This document shows, piece by piece, positions 26,753 to 36,055 of a stretch of 64,000 nucleotides of DNA (position 1 is the first letter of the stretch; each line of letters begins with the position of its first letter). The DNA comes from Rhodococcus sp. 06-462-5. GTDB lineage: Bacteria; Actinomycetota; Actinomycetes; Mycobacteriales; Mycobacteriaceae. The position numbers and the translations under genes are program-made. The notes under the pieces are model-generated. The model did not search any database. It was not told where the DNA came from and was given only the letters and a program-made list of their open reading frames with translations. The stretch is taken from positions 124,001 through 188,000 of the forward strand of contig NZ_NOYD01000014.1 in assembly GCF_002258315.1 (NCBI RefSeq), written 5' to 3'.

Positions 26753-27999
26753 CGAGTTCGACCCGCCCGGCCGGGAAGTGCAGCATCGAATGCCAGGCCT
26801 TCGGCGTAGAGCTGCGCGACAAGGTCGACGAACCGCTGTTTCGTCCACTGAGTCGTGCTGATGCGCGGCATCTGCGACGCGCGAATAATTGCGTCTGCCA
26901 GCGTGTCTCGCGTGGTTGCGGCATCGGCCGGTAGCACTACCCCGGACGTGCCGGAATCCTCGAGCACCGAACTTGCTCCGGTTCGCTCGAAACACACCAC
27001 CGGTAACCCGCACGAGGCGGCCTCGCCCACGACCCCGCTGGCACCTTCCCGTCCCGAGGGGTGCATCAGTACATCCGCTTGGACCATCATGTCCAATACC
27101 GCTGTGCGGTCGAGTGATCCGTGGAAAGTCACCCGATCCTGCACCCCGAGAATCTCTGCCCTGCGATGCAGATACGTTCCGTGGCTCGTGCTGTCGAAGC
27201 CCACAATGTGCAGATGGGCGTCCTGCAACGCCGTGGCTGCCAGCGCCTCGATCGCCAGTTCCTGCCGCTTGCGCGTGATGAGATGCCCGACGACGAGAAT
27301 CGCGAGGCCGTCGTGTTCGGCCCGTACAGGCCGATCGGCCGGGAGATCGACGACGACATTGGGGAACCGATGGCACCGTGTATTCGTCTGTGCGACAGTG
27401 GCTTCCATTGCTCCGTTCTGTGCAAGTACCAGGTCGCACCGACGAGCGATACGCGTAGCCGGGATCGAGGCGACTCGGTCACGCACCATCTGCAGAAGCC
27501 ATTGCTTGCGTGACGAGCGCGAGGTGGGCGAGATGGCGAACACGTCGGCGACACCGCCCGCGCCGACCGGGCCCCAGACCTTGTGGATGTTCGGCGACAT
27601 CCTGGTGATCGGCGTCGACAGAATCTCCGAGGCGAACGTGACGTGGTGCGCATAGACCACGGAGAACGTCCGCTCGATCTCACGGACGTACGGGACGGCC
27701 AATCGAACCCAGAGTTCGTGCTCGATGCGGGTGAACCGGGGATAGTGCCATCGAAAGAACGACGGAGCCATCGGGATCTCGACGGTGACGACCTCGAGGT
27801 GCCGTTCGAGCTCGGCCGGTACCCGCCCAGCGCAGGCCTGGGCCGAGCGACGCATCGTCACCAGGATCACCGTCGCCCCAACCGTTCGGGCGTGTTCGAG
27901 GGTGGCAATCAAGAACTGCCATCCGATGCCCGGTTCGCTGGGCATGTCCGGGTGAACGGTGAACGAGCACAGCACTATTGCGTGTCTCCGGTTGCTCAT
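26749..27999 (-). CDS. Glycosyltransferase family 4
   Basis: A 416-aa GT-B glycosyltransferase. Visible features are an N-terminal SEPGIGWQFLIATLEHA, a central VWGPVGAGGVADVFAISP, and a C-terminal GT4 domain with ILVVGHLITRKRQELAIEAL, VTFHGSLDRTAVLDMM and LMHPSGREGASGVVGEAASC followed by GLPVVCFE. The acidic signature segment here is HPSGREGASGVVGEA, a recognisable variant of the usual E-x7-E. Both ends overlap neighbours by four bases. Sugar donor unknown. Confidence 0.92.
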   Translation of the reverse strand: MSNRRHAIVLCSFTVHPDMPSEPGIGWQFLIATLEHARTVGATVILVTMRRSAQACAGRVPAELERHLEVVTVEIPMAPSFFRWHYPRFTRIEHELWVRLAVPYVREIERTFSVVYAHHVTFASEILSTPITRMSPNIHKVWGPVGAGGVADVFAISPTSRSSRKQWLLQMVRDRVASIPATRIARRCDLVLAQNGAMEATVAQTNTRCHRFPNVVVDLPADRPVRAEHDGLAILVVGHLITRKRQELAIEALAATALQDAHLHIVGFDSTSHGTYLHRRAEILGVQDRVTFHGSLDRTAVLDMMVQADVLMHPSGREGASGVVGEAASCGLPVVCFERTGASSVLEDSGTSGVVLPADAATTRDTLADAIIRASQMPRISTTQWTKQRFVDLVAQLYAEGLAFDAALPGRAGRTR

Positions 28000-29393
28000 G
28001 AGGCTACCGCCGCTCGGTGGCGTCGGCGTTTGTGAGGGTGACCGAGCCTGCGGACATCGTTTTCCTCCGACGCGGAACTCGATCCGCTGCGCGCTGCCGT
28101 CACCGTGAGCGCCATGAACACCCAGGGAAACGCAAACCAGATCACGTTCGTCACCGATGTGCAGATGGCCAATGCGATGAACAGGGGGAGTGCGTGCCTC
28201 TTGTGCCGCACTCCCAGGAACAGGCTTATCGCGAGTACGGCAAAGAAGGCGCTCCCTACGAAGCCGACGTCGTAAATCAGCCCCAACCACATCGAACTGA
28301 GATACGCAGCAGCGACATTGGTGGGATCCACCGGATTGAACTGGGGGAACGTGTTGAACCCGGTTCCGATCGCCGCACTCCAGTCGCGGGCCGCGATCTG
28401 GTCGATCGCGATGTTCCACAGCTGCAGCCGATACGCGCCGGTGCCACTCTCGATATCGATGACGTGGACGACCCGCCACAGGAACGTGTCCGCATCGCCC
28501 ACCCGGTAGTAGACGTCGTGGAGATACGCGACGCCGACCGTGAACGCCAGCAACGAACACACGATGGTCACCGGGTATCTGGCCGCGTTTCGTCCCATCA
28601 CGCAGACAACGACGACTGCGAGGGCAATCCACGCCGCCCGAGTAGTGGTGAGTATCAGCGCCACGGGGATGGGGGCCGCCAGCAACACCACCTGCCGGGT
28701 CACCACCGACCCATCGCCTGCGAAGTAGTACAGGACCCCGATCCACCCGGCGCACAGGCACCCCATGATGTTGGGCTCGAAGGCCAGGCCGGCGACGCGA
28801 GTGCTGGGGTCCAACACGAAGCCGACAATACTGACAGTCGAGATCGCAGACAGGATTGCGGTACCCGACCGCACCACGAATCTGGGGTCGAGAGCCACCC
28901 GAGTCAGGGGGACCACAGCGATCAGTGCCACGATCAATTGCACGGCCATGCGCAGGCTGGCTGCAGTTTCGGGGGCGAACAGCATGCCGGAGGTGAGCCC
29001 CACGGCAACCAACCCGACCGAGCCGCTGATCAGGCCCACGATGAACGGCGACCGAGTTCTGGCACTGGGCTCGCGGCCGGCGTAGGCGTAGAGCGCGAGG
29101 AGAAACAACGGAGTCGCGGCGTACTCGGGACGGACGGTGAAGCCGCCTACTGTGACCTGCAGTCCATTGGCGCACAGTGCAAAGAAGTAGATGCTCCATG
29201 CCCATCGGATACTTCGGATCGACAGGATCGCAGCAGCGACCGCTGCTGCCACGCACATCGCGGCAATGGCCACCAACGGTGCAGCCAATGCGACGCAGAC
29301 CGCCACGACAGCCAACGCCACCAGCCCGCACAACTCTGCCGAGGACGCACCGGATCGACCACTGGTCGATCGACCACTGATACGCGGACGCAC
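27996..29393 (-). CDS. O-antigen polymerase/ligase-family membrane protein (Wzy-like)
   Basis: A 465-aa protein with about ten to twelve helices. The large extracytoplasmic region has GAYRLQLWNIAIDQIAARDW followed by AAIGTGFNTFPQFNP, which is the typical Wzy_C pattern of O-antigen ligase/polymerase proteins, and TTTRAAWIALAVVVV in the preceding helix. The C-terminal tail is strongly basic. It lies 15 bases after the Wzz-kinase gene and overlaps the GT4 gene that follows. With its own flippase, transferases and co-polymerase it forms a complete second assembly set, lacking only an initiating transferase, which could come from the copy at 7040 or 10914. Confidence 0.85.
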   Translation of the reverse strand: MRPRISGRSTSGRSGASSAELCGLVALAVVAVCVALAAPLVAIAAMCVAAAVAAAILSIRSIRWAWSIYFFALCANGLQVTVGGFTVRPEYAATPLFLLALYAYAGREPSARTRSPFIVGLISGSVGLVAVGLTSGMLFAPETAASLRMAVQLIVALIAVVPLTRVALDPRFVVRSGTAILSAISTVSIVGFVLDPSTRVAGLAFEPNIMGCLCAGWIGVLYYFAGDGSVVTRQVVLLAAPIPVALILTTTRAAWIALAVVVVCVMGRNAARYPVTIVCSLLAFTVGVAYLHDVYYRVGDADTFLWRVVHVIDIESGTGAYRLQLWNIAIDQIAARDWSAAIGTGFNTFPQFNPVDPTNVAAAYLSSMWLGLIYDVGFVGSAFFAVLAISLFLGVRHKRHALPLFIALAICTSVTNVIWFAFPWVFMALTVTAARSGSSSASEENDVRRLGHPHKRRRHRAAVAS

Positions 29394-29408
29394 CTCCCAC
29401 AGATCCGA

Positions 29409-30809
29409 TCAGTGCCGGTTGGTGCTGATGGTCGGTGGTGTTGCAGCGCGAGCCGGGGTACGGCCCGGCTCGAAGTCGTATCCGTAGCGGTACTCGGACT
29501 TCCTCGACGTCGGAACCACCGACATGACGACCCCGAGAAGTGGAGCCCCGATCGTCTCCAGATTCGCCGCGGTCCTACTCACCTCGTCGCGCCGAGTGAA
29601 GCCGTAGCGAGTGACGAGGATCGTGCCGTCGCACTGGGTTGCCAGAGTTGCGGCATCGGTGACCGGCAGCACCGGAGGGGAATCGACCACCACGTAATCG
29701 AATGCGCGCTTGAGCTCGTGCAGGAGTGATTGCGCGGCAGTGCTTCCCAGCAGCTCGCTCGGGTTCGGTGGGGCCGGTCCCGCGCCCAGAGCCCACAGAT
29801 TGTTGAACGTGGTGGTCTGAACGACCTCGTCCACCGTGGCCTCGTGCGAGAGTACCGAGCTGACTCCCACCGATCCAACGATGTCGAGGTACTCCGAGAT
29901 GCGTGGCCTCCGCAGATCGGCGTCCACCAGAACCACCCTGTTGCCCACCTCGGCCAGAGACAGCGCGAGATTGACGGCGGTGACCGATTTTCCCTCTCCA
30001 GCAATGGAACTGGTGATCAGTAGCAAGCGGGGAGGGTTGTCGACGGCGAGGAACTTCAGATTCATCCGCAATTCCCGGTACGCCTCGGCAACGGGGGCAG
30101 TGGACCGGCCGAAGTCGATGGCCGCAGTGTCTCGCACTTTCTTGGCGTACGGGATGGTGCCCACCAATACGCTGTCGGTCAGCTCCTGCAGTTCACCGGC
30201 CTTCTTCACCGTGTTGTCGAGCCTGTCCCGGACGAGAGCTCCGGCGATACCGACCAACAGCCCGATCGTCATACCCAGGATCACGTTGCGCAGCTTCTTC
30301 GGTGTCACCGGTGCCGTCGGGGTCTCGGCCGCTTCGGCTACGGCCACCGACGCGGACGCAGTCCCCCCGTCGGCCGGGGTCTCCAACTCACTGACGAGTG
30401 CGGGGAACTGCTCTCCGAGTGCGTTGGCGATGTCGCGGGCACGCAGTGGCGACGTATCGAGCACGGACGCGTCCAACAGCACCGAGTTGGGTGTGGATGT
30501 TGCCTCGATCTGCGCACTGAGTTCGTCTGCGCCGATGGGAAGCGACAACTGATCGATGACTCGCTGCGCCAGGGTGCGTCCGGTGAGGAGTTCGGCATAG
30601 GAAACAACGCGCTGCTGCGAGGCCAAATTGCTTTGATAAACGTCACTGGCGGTGACAGCCGTTGTCGAGACGAAAAAGCGAGTGGTGGCCTGATAGGCGG
30701 GCGTGGACAGAAGCGAGAACAGCACGGCCGCAGTGGTTCCGACGATCGTTGTCGCCACGATGGTCAGCCATCGCGCGCGGAGCGCCGCCGCATACTCGCG
30801 AATCATCAC
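29409..30809 (-). CDS. Wzz-BY-kinase: polysaccharide co-polymerase fused to tyrosine autokinase
   Basis: A 466-aa two-domain protein. The Wzz part has helix 1 (about residues 14-36), an extracytoplasmic domain starting TPAYQATTRFFVSTTA with QRVVSYAELL, and helix 2 near residues 175-193. The cytoplasmic BY-kinase part has Walker A SSIAGEGKSVTAVNLALSL, Walker A' VLVDADLRRPR and Walker B VVVDSPPVLPVTDA. The C-terminal YRYGYDF supplies three tyrosines for autophosphorylation, though the cluster is short. The GTG at 30809 follows GAGGAGG by six bases; ATG 30806 is equivalent. It heads the seven-gene minus-strand operon and should set chain length of that polymer. Confidence 0.95.
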   Translation of the reverse strand: MMIREYAAALRARWLTIVATTIVGTTAAVLFSLLSTPAYQATTRFFVSTTAVTASDVYQSNLASQQRVVSYAELLTGRTLAQRVIDQLSLPIGADELSAQIEATSTPNSVLLDASVLDTSPLRARDIANALGEQFPALVSELETPADGGTASASVAVAEAAETPTAPVTPKKLRNVILGMTIGLLVGIAGALVRDRLDNTVKKAGELQELTDSVLVGTIPYAKKVRDTAAIDFGRSTAPVAEAYRELRMNLKFLAVDNPPRLLLITSSIAGEGKSVTAVNLALSLAEVGNRVVLVDADLRRPRISEYLDIVGSVGVSSVLSHEATVDEVVQTTTFNNLWALGAGPAPPNPSELLGSTAAQSLLHELKRAFDYVVVDSPPVLPVTDAATLATQCDGTILVTRYGFTRRDEVSRTAANLETIGAPLLGVVMSVVPTSRKSEYRYGYDFEPGRTPARAATPPTISTNRH

Positions 30810-31023
30810 GCGGCTACCTCCTCGGCGGGGTAAATCTGTGCGGCGTCACCGGTCGCCCGAATGTCATCGTCCATCAATCTACTGGCAGGGGATGAAATTG
30901 GCGGACTAACCACACGACCTAATCCGATACGCCCGCTATCGATGAAAGCTACTGAGGCGAAACATGCTTCGTATCGGTTTGTGGAATCGAAACCTACCGA
31001 CGATAGGTGTTGTGCGGTGCGAA

Positions 31024-31893
31024 TCAGATCGGTGTCCGACGCCAGAACGCTCCGGAACCGTCGATATCGACGATCTCCTCGTCGATGGAATGGGCAAGCC
31101 GATAATCGCGCACCGCCTGCCCCGCTTGGGAGGAATGGCTGCCGTAATCGTCGATGATGCAGAATCCGCCGGGGGACAGTTTGGGGTACAACGATTCCAG
31201 GGCCTGGATGGTGGACTCGTACATGTCCCCGTCCAATCGCATCAGCGCCAGCGACCCGACAGGGGCGGTAGGAAGTGTGTCCTTGAACCACCCCACGAGG
31301 AATTGCACCCGATCGTCGAGCAGGCCGTAACGATCGAAATTGTGCTGCACTGTTCTGGTTCCGACAGCGAGCCCGCCGAGCTCGTGATTGCGGTCGCCTG
31401 AATCAGCGGGGAACCTGGTGGGATCGGGTGGAGGCAGACCCTCGAACGAGTCCGCGACCCACACGACGCGCTCCCGGTCGCCCCACGCGACGAGGTTGGC
31501 CTTCATGAAGATCGATGCGCCACCCCGCCACACACCCGTCTCGATGAGATCGCCCGGAACGTTCTCCGACACCACGGTGGCGATACATTCCTCGATGTTG
31601 GTCATTCGAGCCAGACCGATCATCGACTCGGCCCGCGACGGCCAGTCCAGGCCGAGCTCGCGCTGGTGTTCGTCGTAGGGCTTCTTGATGGCGATCTCGA
31701 CATCGAATTTCGCTGCGACCTGTGCGAATCTACTTGCCAGCCGTTTCGGCAGCGAGGGGTTGCCCTGCCACCGAACGCCGCCGAGCACCGAGTCGTTGTC
31801 TTCGGCAAGGGCTCCCGTCAAAGACCGTTTGACGAGGTTCAGATACAACCGTCGAACATCATCGGAGTTCGTCTGATCGTTGATCATCGGCAC
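31024..31893 (-). CDS. TylF/MycF-family SAM-dependent sugar O-methyltransferase
   Basis: A 289-aa class I methyltransferase of the macrocin O-methyltransferase (TylF/MycF) family. Motifs are PGDLIETGVWRGGASIFMK (SAM binding), VWVADSFEGLPPPD, and LMRLDGDMYESTIQALESL with the metal-binding acidic residues, then PGGFCIIDDYG. The family methylates hydroxyl groups of sugars on macrolides and, in surface-glycan loci, of polysaccharide sugars. GTG 31893 and ATG 31887 are both possible and neither has a strong ribosome site. It is separated by 214 bases from the Wzz-kinase gene and by 46 bases from the acyltransferase upstream, so it may share that gene's transcript. Confidence 0.9.
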   Translation of the reverse strand: MPMINDQTNSDDVRRLYLNLVKRSLTGALAEDNDSVLGGVRWQGNPSLPKRLASRFAQVAAKFDVEIAIKKPYDEHQRELGLDWPSRAESMIGLARMTNIEECIATVVSENVPGDLIETGVWRGGASIFMKANLVAWGDRERVVWVADSFEGLPPPDPTRFPADSGDRNHELGGLAVGTRTVQHNFDRYGLLDDRVQFLVGWFKDTLPTAPVGSLALMRLDGDMYESTIQALESLYPKLSPGGFCIIDDYGSHSSQAGQAVRDYRLAHSIDEEIVDIDGSGAFWRRTPI

Positions 31894-31939
31894 ACACTAG
31901 CAACGAAATACGCGGTGTGCCTTGCGATGTACTCGAGGC

Positions 31940-34090
31940 TCATGCCGGCAGCAGCGCTTCCTCGAGACGCGGAATCAGGTATTCGCCGTACTGCCGGGTG
32001 ATGTGCCCGGTGTCCCAACTGATCACGATGTCGGATACGAACAGTGGGCACGTGTTGCGGTAGCAGAACCAGGCCCGAGTATCGATCAACGTCGCACCGG
32101 TCTGCTGGGCGGCAGCCTCGTCAGCACTGTGCTTGGCCAGCCAATTCTCCGATATGGTGCTGATGCAGTTGGATGGCACCGCCAACCTTCCCGCGCACTC
32201 GGTAGCGGCTTTGACAAGTGGATTCGGGGTGAGGATGACAACGGCGGCATCGCTGGGCGCAATACGGTCGATGATCTCGGTTCGGGCCGTGGTCCACGCT
32301 TCCTCGGAACCCTTGTTGTCCACCATCGCCTGGATTCCGTACTCCATGTCGACCATCACCACCATGTCGGGTCGGGCGCTGTTGATCTGATCGGCCACCT
32401 CGTCCCGGCTCGAATTGCATCGATCGGTCGACTCCTGATCCACCCCGATGGTCACGTCGGAGGCAATGAAGGGGCAGTTGTTCAGGCCTATACCGTGCAC
32501 CCGAAAACCGTTGGGCACCAGAGCTCCAGCGATGGCCGGCAGCCACGAAGCGGAGAACGAATCACCGACGACGATGGCCGACTGCGGCGCATCCGGTGCC
32601 CCGAAATTGCAGATGTCGAGGCTGAGCTCCGGCGGATCCAAGCACCCGGCTTCCGGCGTCATCTCGATGGGTTTACCGCTCTCGACATCGTCCAATGGCG
32701 GACTCGTCGCCGGAAAGGTTCTGGCCGCGAGCGACTCTCGGATGGCGGCCTCGAGTGGATCCTGAGTTTGACCGACGGCCGCCGCGGCGAGCACCGGCTT
32801 GGGGCCGTCGTCCCGCAGCACGACTGACGGTTGATTGAACAGCGCGACGAGAAGAAAGACCATCACCACACCCATGGCACCGACGAACACCCGCTGCCCG
32901 TCGTTGTTGTCGTTCGAAGGCGCTCTGTGTCCGCGGCTTCGGGAACGGGGCGCGAGGAAATTCGAGTCGAGCACGGCCTTCTCGACCAGGTGGTACGACG
33001 CGATGGACAACACCACGGTGCCCACAATGACGGAAACGTAGTACGTGAGTCCGACGTTCATAACGGTCAGGAGGAGTACGACCAGCGGCCAGTGCCACAG
33101 ATACAGCGAATAGGAGATCGCACCGATGTAGACGACGGGTCGCAATCGGAGAGGCCATGTCACTGCGAGGCCGGTGGAGCCGATTCCCGCAGCGATCACC
33201 ATGCAGGTCGCAATCACCGGAAGCGCGCCGTAGGGGGCCGGAATGGTGTAGGTGACCTCGAAGGTAAATTGGGCGTAGAAGATTCCGACGAGGCCGGTTA
33301 CGGCCATGACAGACCTGAGCCACACGGGTGTGCGATGAAAGAGGGGAGCAGCGGCGGCCAGTAGCGCCCCAGCGGCCAACTGCCAGATTCGGCTGAAAGT
33401 GGAGAAGTATGCGGCCGTCGGACTGGCCACGCTCTCGTCGATGGCCCAGAGGAACGACACTGCGGTGGCAATGATGGCGAACCCGGCCACGAAAGGCCGC
33501 AGCGGCAGGTTCTTTCCCGACCGGGTAGCGATGAACAGCAGCCCCACCATCAGAAGCGGCCACACGACGTAGAACTGTTCCTCCACTGCGAGGGACCAGT
33601 AGTGCTGTAGAGGTGAATGCGGCAGCGCCGTCTGGAAGTAGTCGGTGCCGACCGAGATCAAATGCCAGTTCATCATGAACGCCGCCGACCACCAGGTATC
33701 GACGACGATGGACTCGAATCGGCCTGTGAGCACCAGTACGTACGACGCGGTAAGGGTGGCACCCATGACCAACAATGCCAACGGCAGGATGCGACGGGCA
33801 CGTCGACGATAGAAGTCCGCGATGGACACCCGCCCATAGCGCAAACCCTCTCGCAGTAGGAGGCTGGTGATGAGGAATCCCGAGATGACGAAGAACATGT
33901 CGACACCGACGTATCCACCTTCGGGCCAACGGAAGACGTGGTGCGTGATGGCCAGTGTCACCGCGATCATGCGCAGACCCTGAATGTCGAGCAAGAATCC
34001 GAAATCGTTGGACTTCCCGGGTGCAGAGGCAGCTTTCGGTGGTGTCACAGTGGCCGACGTGGAGTCGGCTCTTCTCGCGAGCAGAGTCAT
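31940..34090 (-). CDS. Acyltransferase-3 with C-terminal SGNH domain (OafA/OatA-like)
   Basis: A 716-aa protein with two parts. Residues about 30-390 form the membrane acyltransferase: LDIQGLRMIAVTLAITHHVF with the conserved Arg and His, GGYVGVDMFFVISGFLI, DFYRRRARRILPL, HYWSLAVEEQFYVVWPL and YSLYLWHWPLVV. After a further helix near residue 415 comes an extracytoplasmic SGNH domain with SAIVVGDSFSASWLP (Ser nucleophile) and a C-terminal DTGHITRQYGEYL carrying D-x-x-H. Cys pairs in the domain suggest disulphides. Such fusions O-acetylate polysaccharides or peptidoglycan outside the membrane. It is divergent from the hexapeptide transferase gene. Confidence 0.95.
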   Translation of the reverse strand: MTLLARRADSTSATVTPPKAASAPGKSNDFGFLLDIQGLRMIAVTLAITHHVFRWPEGGYVGVDMFFVISGFLITSLLLREGLRYGRVSIADFYRRRARRILPLALLVMGATLTASYVLVLTGRFESIVVDTWWSAAFMMNWHLISVGTDYFQTALPHSPLQHYWSLAVEEQFYVVWPLLMVGLLFIATRSGKNLPLRPFVAGFAIIATAVSFLWAIDESVASPTAAYFSTFSRIWQLAAGALLAAAAPLFHRTPVWLRSVMAVTGLVGIFYAQFTFEVTYTIPAPYGALPVIATCMVIAAGIGSTGLAVTWPLRLRPVVYIGAISYSLYLWHWPLVVLLLTVMNVGLTYYVSVIVGTVVLSIASYHLVEKAVLDSNFLAPRSRSRGHRAPSNDNNDGQRVFVGAMGVVMVFLLVALFNQPSVVLRDDGPKPVLAAAAVGQTQDPLEAAIRESLAARTFPATSPPLDDVESGKPIEMTPEAGCLDPPELSLDICNFGAPDAPQSAIVVGDSFSASWLPAIAGALVPNGFRVHGIGLNNCPFIASDVTIGVDQESTDRCNSSRDEVADQINSARPDMVVMVDMEYGIQAMVDNKGSEEAWTTARTEIIDRIAPSDAAVVILTPNPLVKAATECAGRLAVPSNCISTISENWLAKHSADEAAAQQTGATLIDTRAWFCYRNTCPLFVSDIVISWDTGHITRQYGEYLIPRLEEALLPA

Positions 34091-34412
34091 CTACGATCCC
34101 CGATGTGGTTGCGCGATACCGGAATACCCGGACGATGTCGCGAATGATAGTCCGAATCGGTGCGCGTGTTCGCGGTAAGAAATCTGCGCTTTTCAACGAA
34201 TTGCCGAGACTCGCCGAATTGTGTTGTCCGCGGTCGGGTGAATGCCTCCGTAGCCGACCGGATGATTGTTTGAGTAGTCATTACTGGTAGGTAAGAACGG
34301 TTTACGTTGCGGCACAATATTGTTCGCCATGCGTAAAGCCCGCGATCGGGATGCCGATGCCGGGCCGGGGAGCTACCGTGAGCGCATCGGTTGCGACTCG
34401 AGGGAGTGCGTC
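34091..34412. promoter_or_regulatory. Divergent intergenic region between acyltransferase-SGNH and hexapeptide transferase genes
   Basis: A 322-base stretch with no convincing gene. It is AT-richer around 34160-34330, as expected for back-to-back promoters. The only clear element is CGAGGGAG at 34399-34406, the ribosome site that supports ATG 34413. No strong inverted repeat was found by eye. Confidence 0.4.
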
Positions 34413-35117
34413 ATGCTGCACGCGTTGATCGACAGGATCTATTGGCGACTGCGTCACCGACATATGCCCGACGACATTCCAGCCGGAACGTTGATGAGCT
34501 TCGTCCTCGACCGGGTGGCGCAAGCTCTACGTGGCCAGATTCTCGGGTTGCCGTACGTGAAGGGACCGGCGGTGCACTTCCGCGGTCGCGGGGTGAAAGT
34601 ACGTAACGCGGCGAAGTTGCACGTCGGCACCGGCGTCGTGTTCGGCGACGGTGTCGCGATCGACGCGCATTCCGCACACGGCATCACAATCGGAGATCGG
34701 ACCACGGTGGGCCGCGGATCGTCGATCAACGGGTCCGGGGTGATCTCGGAACCCGGCGTCGGCGTGGTGATCGGTGACGGCGTCGCAGTAGGGATGTACA
34801 ACGTGATCTGGGGGCAGGGCGGCATCACCATCGGGGACAACGCGATGATCGGGCCACATGTCTCGATCTTCAGCGAAGACCACGAATTTGCCGATATGTC
34901 CGTGCCGATGAATCGCCAGGGATTCATCCGTAGCCCTACGGTGATCGGCTCGGACACCTGGATCGGTGCTGGTTCCGTCGTTACCCGGGGTGTGACCGTC
35001 GGTGAGGGGGCAATCGTCGGCTCCGGGTCCGTGGTGACGAAAGATGTGGCACCGTACACGATCGTGGGAGGGGTGCCGGCCAAGCTGATCAAGGCGCGGG
35101 AGCACACTGCCGGATGA
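34413..35117 (+). CDS. Hexapeptide-repeat acyltransferase
   Basis: A 234-aa left-handed beta-helix acyltransferase. Repeats run from about residue 60, including LHVGTGVVFGDGVAIDAHS, ITIGDRTTVGRGSSINGSG, VVIGDGVAVGMYNVI, ITIGDNAMIGPHVSIFSEDH (with the probable catalytic His) and TVIGSDTWIGAGSVVTRGV, ending with the family hallmark VGGVPAKLIK. ATG 34413 follows CGAGGGAG; a longer in-frame start at 34320 adds 31 unrelated residues. The stop overlaps the GT2 gene start (ATGA). It probably acetylates a sugar intermediate in the cytoplasm. Confidence 0.92.
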   Translation: MLHALIDRIYWRLRHRHMPDDIPAGTLMSFVLDRVAQALRGQILGLPYVKGPAVHFRGRGVKVRNAAKLHVGTGVVFGDGVAIDAHSAHGITIGDRTTVGRGSSINGSGVISEPGVGVVIGDGVAVGMYNVIWGQGGITIGDNAMIGPHVSIFSEDHEFADMSVPMNRQGFIRSPTVIGSDTWIGAGSVVTRGVTVGEGAIVGSGSVVTKDVAPYTIVGGVPAKLIKAREHTAG

Positions 35118-36055
35118 GTCGGCCGGAGGTCTCCATACTGATCGTCACCTACAACAGCTCGCACGTGATCGGTGATTGCCTGGCGGCGTTGGGCTCGGAC
35201 CATGAGGTCATCGTCTACGACAACGCCTCGTCCGACGCGACCGTGACTCTGATCGAAGAGAATTTTCCGCATTGTTCGGTGATCGCAGGGAACCGGAACC
35301 TGGGCTTTGCGGGTGGAGTGAACAGAGCTGCAGCGCAGGCCACCGGCCGAAACATCATGCTGCTCAACCCCGATGCGGTAATCGCGGCCGAGGATGTGTG
35401 GATCCTCGCCGAGACCGTGGCGTCCACGCACGGCGGAATCGTGGCCCCACTAATCCACACCGAGGGCGTCCGAGTGGCTGCTGCCGGGCGGATGCCGACC
35501 GCGTGGGCGATGGCCTCGCACTACTTCGGGCTGTCCAGACTCGCCCGTGGCCGACGCAGGCTGCAAGGGCACTACCTGCTGCCGTCCGACATAGGCGACG
35601 ACGTGGTATCCGTCGACTGGGTCACCGGCGCTTGTCTGATCGTCGACGCCGAGACCTGGCGTCGAGTCCGCGGACTGAGCGAACGCTGGTTCATGTACGC
35701 CGAGGACATCGAGTTCTGTTGGCGGGTGGGCCGTAGTGGTGGCGCGGTAGTGATTCAGCCGTGTGCACGGGCACGGCATCTGGTGGGCAGGAGCAACAAC
35801 AAAGCCACAATGGAGACCAACTCCGCCTGGGTGCTCAACCTCTACGAGTTCTACCGCAGAGACCTGGCCCGGTCAGGACTGCAGCGGCTGTGGTGGGGCG
35901 TGGTGGTTGGTGCTGGTCTCGCGTTCCGGGCGCTGGTGTTCCAGCTGCAATCTCTGCGGAATCCCGCTGCTGGACAGCGTGATTCGGCCCGAAATTTTGC
36001 GCGTCATTCTCGCGCGGTCTTCGGTTCGCTGACCACCGAGTCCGACGGCAGATGA
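35114..36055 (+). CDS. Glycosyltransferase family 2, rhamnosyltransferase-like
   Basis: A 313-aa GT-A enzyme of the WbbL/RfbF-like GT2 group. It begins VSILIVTYNSSHVIGDCLAA, has VIVYDNASSDATV, the GNRNLGFAGGVNRAA block, LLNPDAVI (with the metal-binding acidic region), VDWVTGACLIVDAETWRRV and FMYAEDIEFCWRV (the ED catalytic region). A helical, possibly membrane-associated C-terminal part follows. Rhamnose is the usual donor in this subgroup, but dTDP-rhamnose genes are not in the window. It is coupled to the hexapeptide transferase, and its 3' end overlaps the convergent GT4 gene by 52 bases. Confidence 0.92.
   Translation: MSRPEVSILIVTYNSSHVIGDCLAALGSDHEVIVYDNASSDATVTLIEENFPHCSVIAGNRNLGFAGGVNRAAAQATGRNIMLLNPDAVIAAEDVWILAETVASTHGGIVAPLIHTEGVRVAAAGRMPTAWAMASHYFGLSRLARGRRRLQGHYLLPSDIGDDVVSVDWVTGACLIVDAETWRRVRGLSERWFMYAEDIEFCWRVGRSGGAVVIQPCARARHLVGRSNNKATMETNSAWVLNLYEFYRRDLARSGLQRLWWGVVVGAGLAFRALVFQLQSLRNPAAGQRDSARNFARHSRAVFGSLTTESDGR

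Noticed and set aside
26749-29400. A single 883-codon minus-strand frame covering both the GT4 gene and part of the polymerase region
   Set aside because: Only the last 416 codons encode the glycosyltransferase; the earlier part is a shadow of the polymerase gene in another frame, so it is not a fusion protein.
28017-29729. 570-codon plus-strand frame opposite the polymerase and Wzz-kinase genes
   Set aside because: Antisense shadow rich in His, Arg and Asp; the minus strand carries two clear protein families here.
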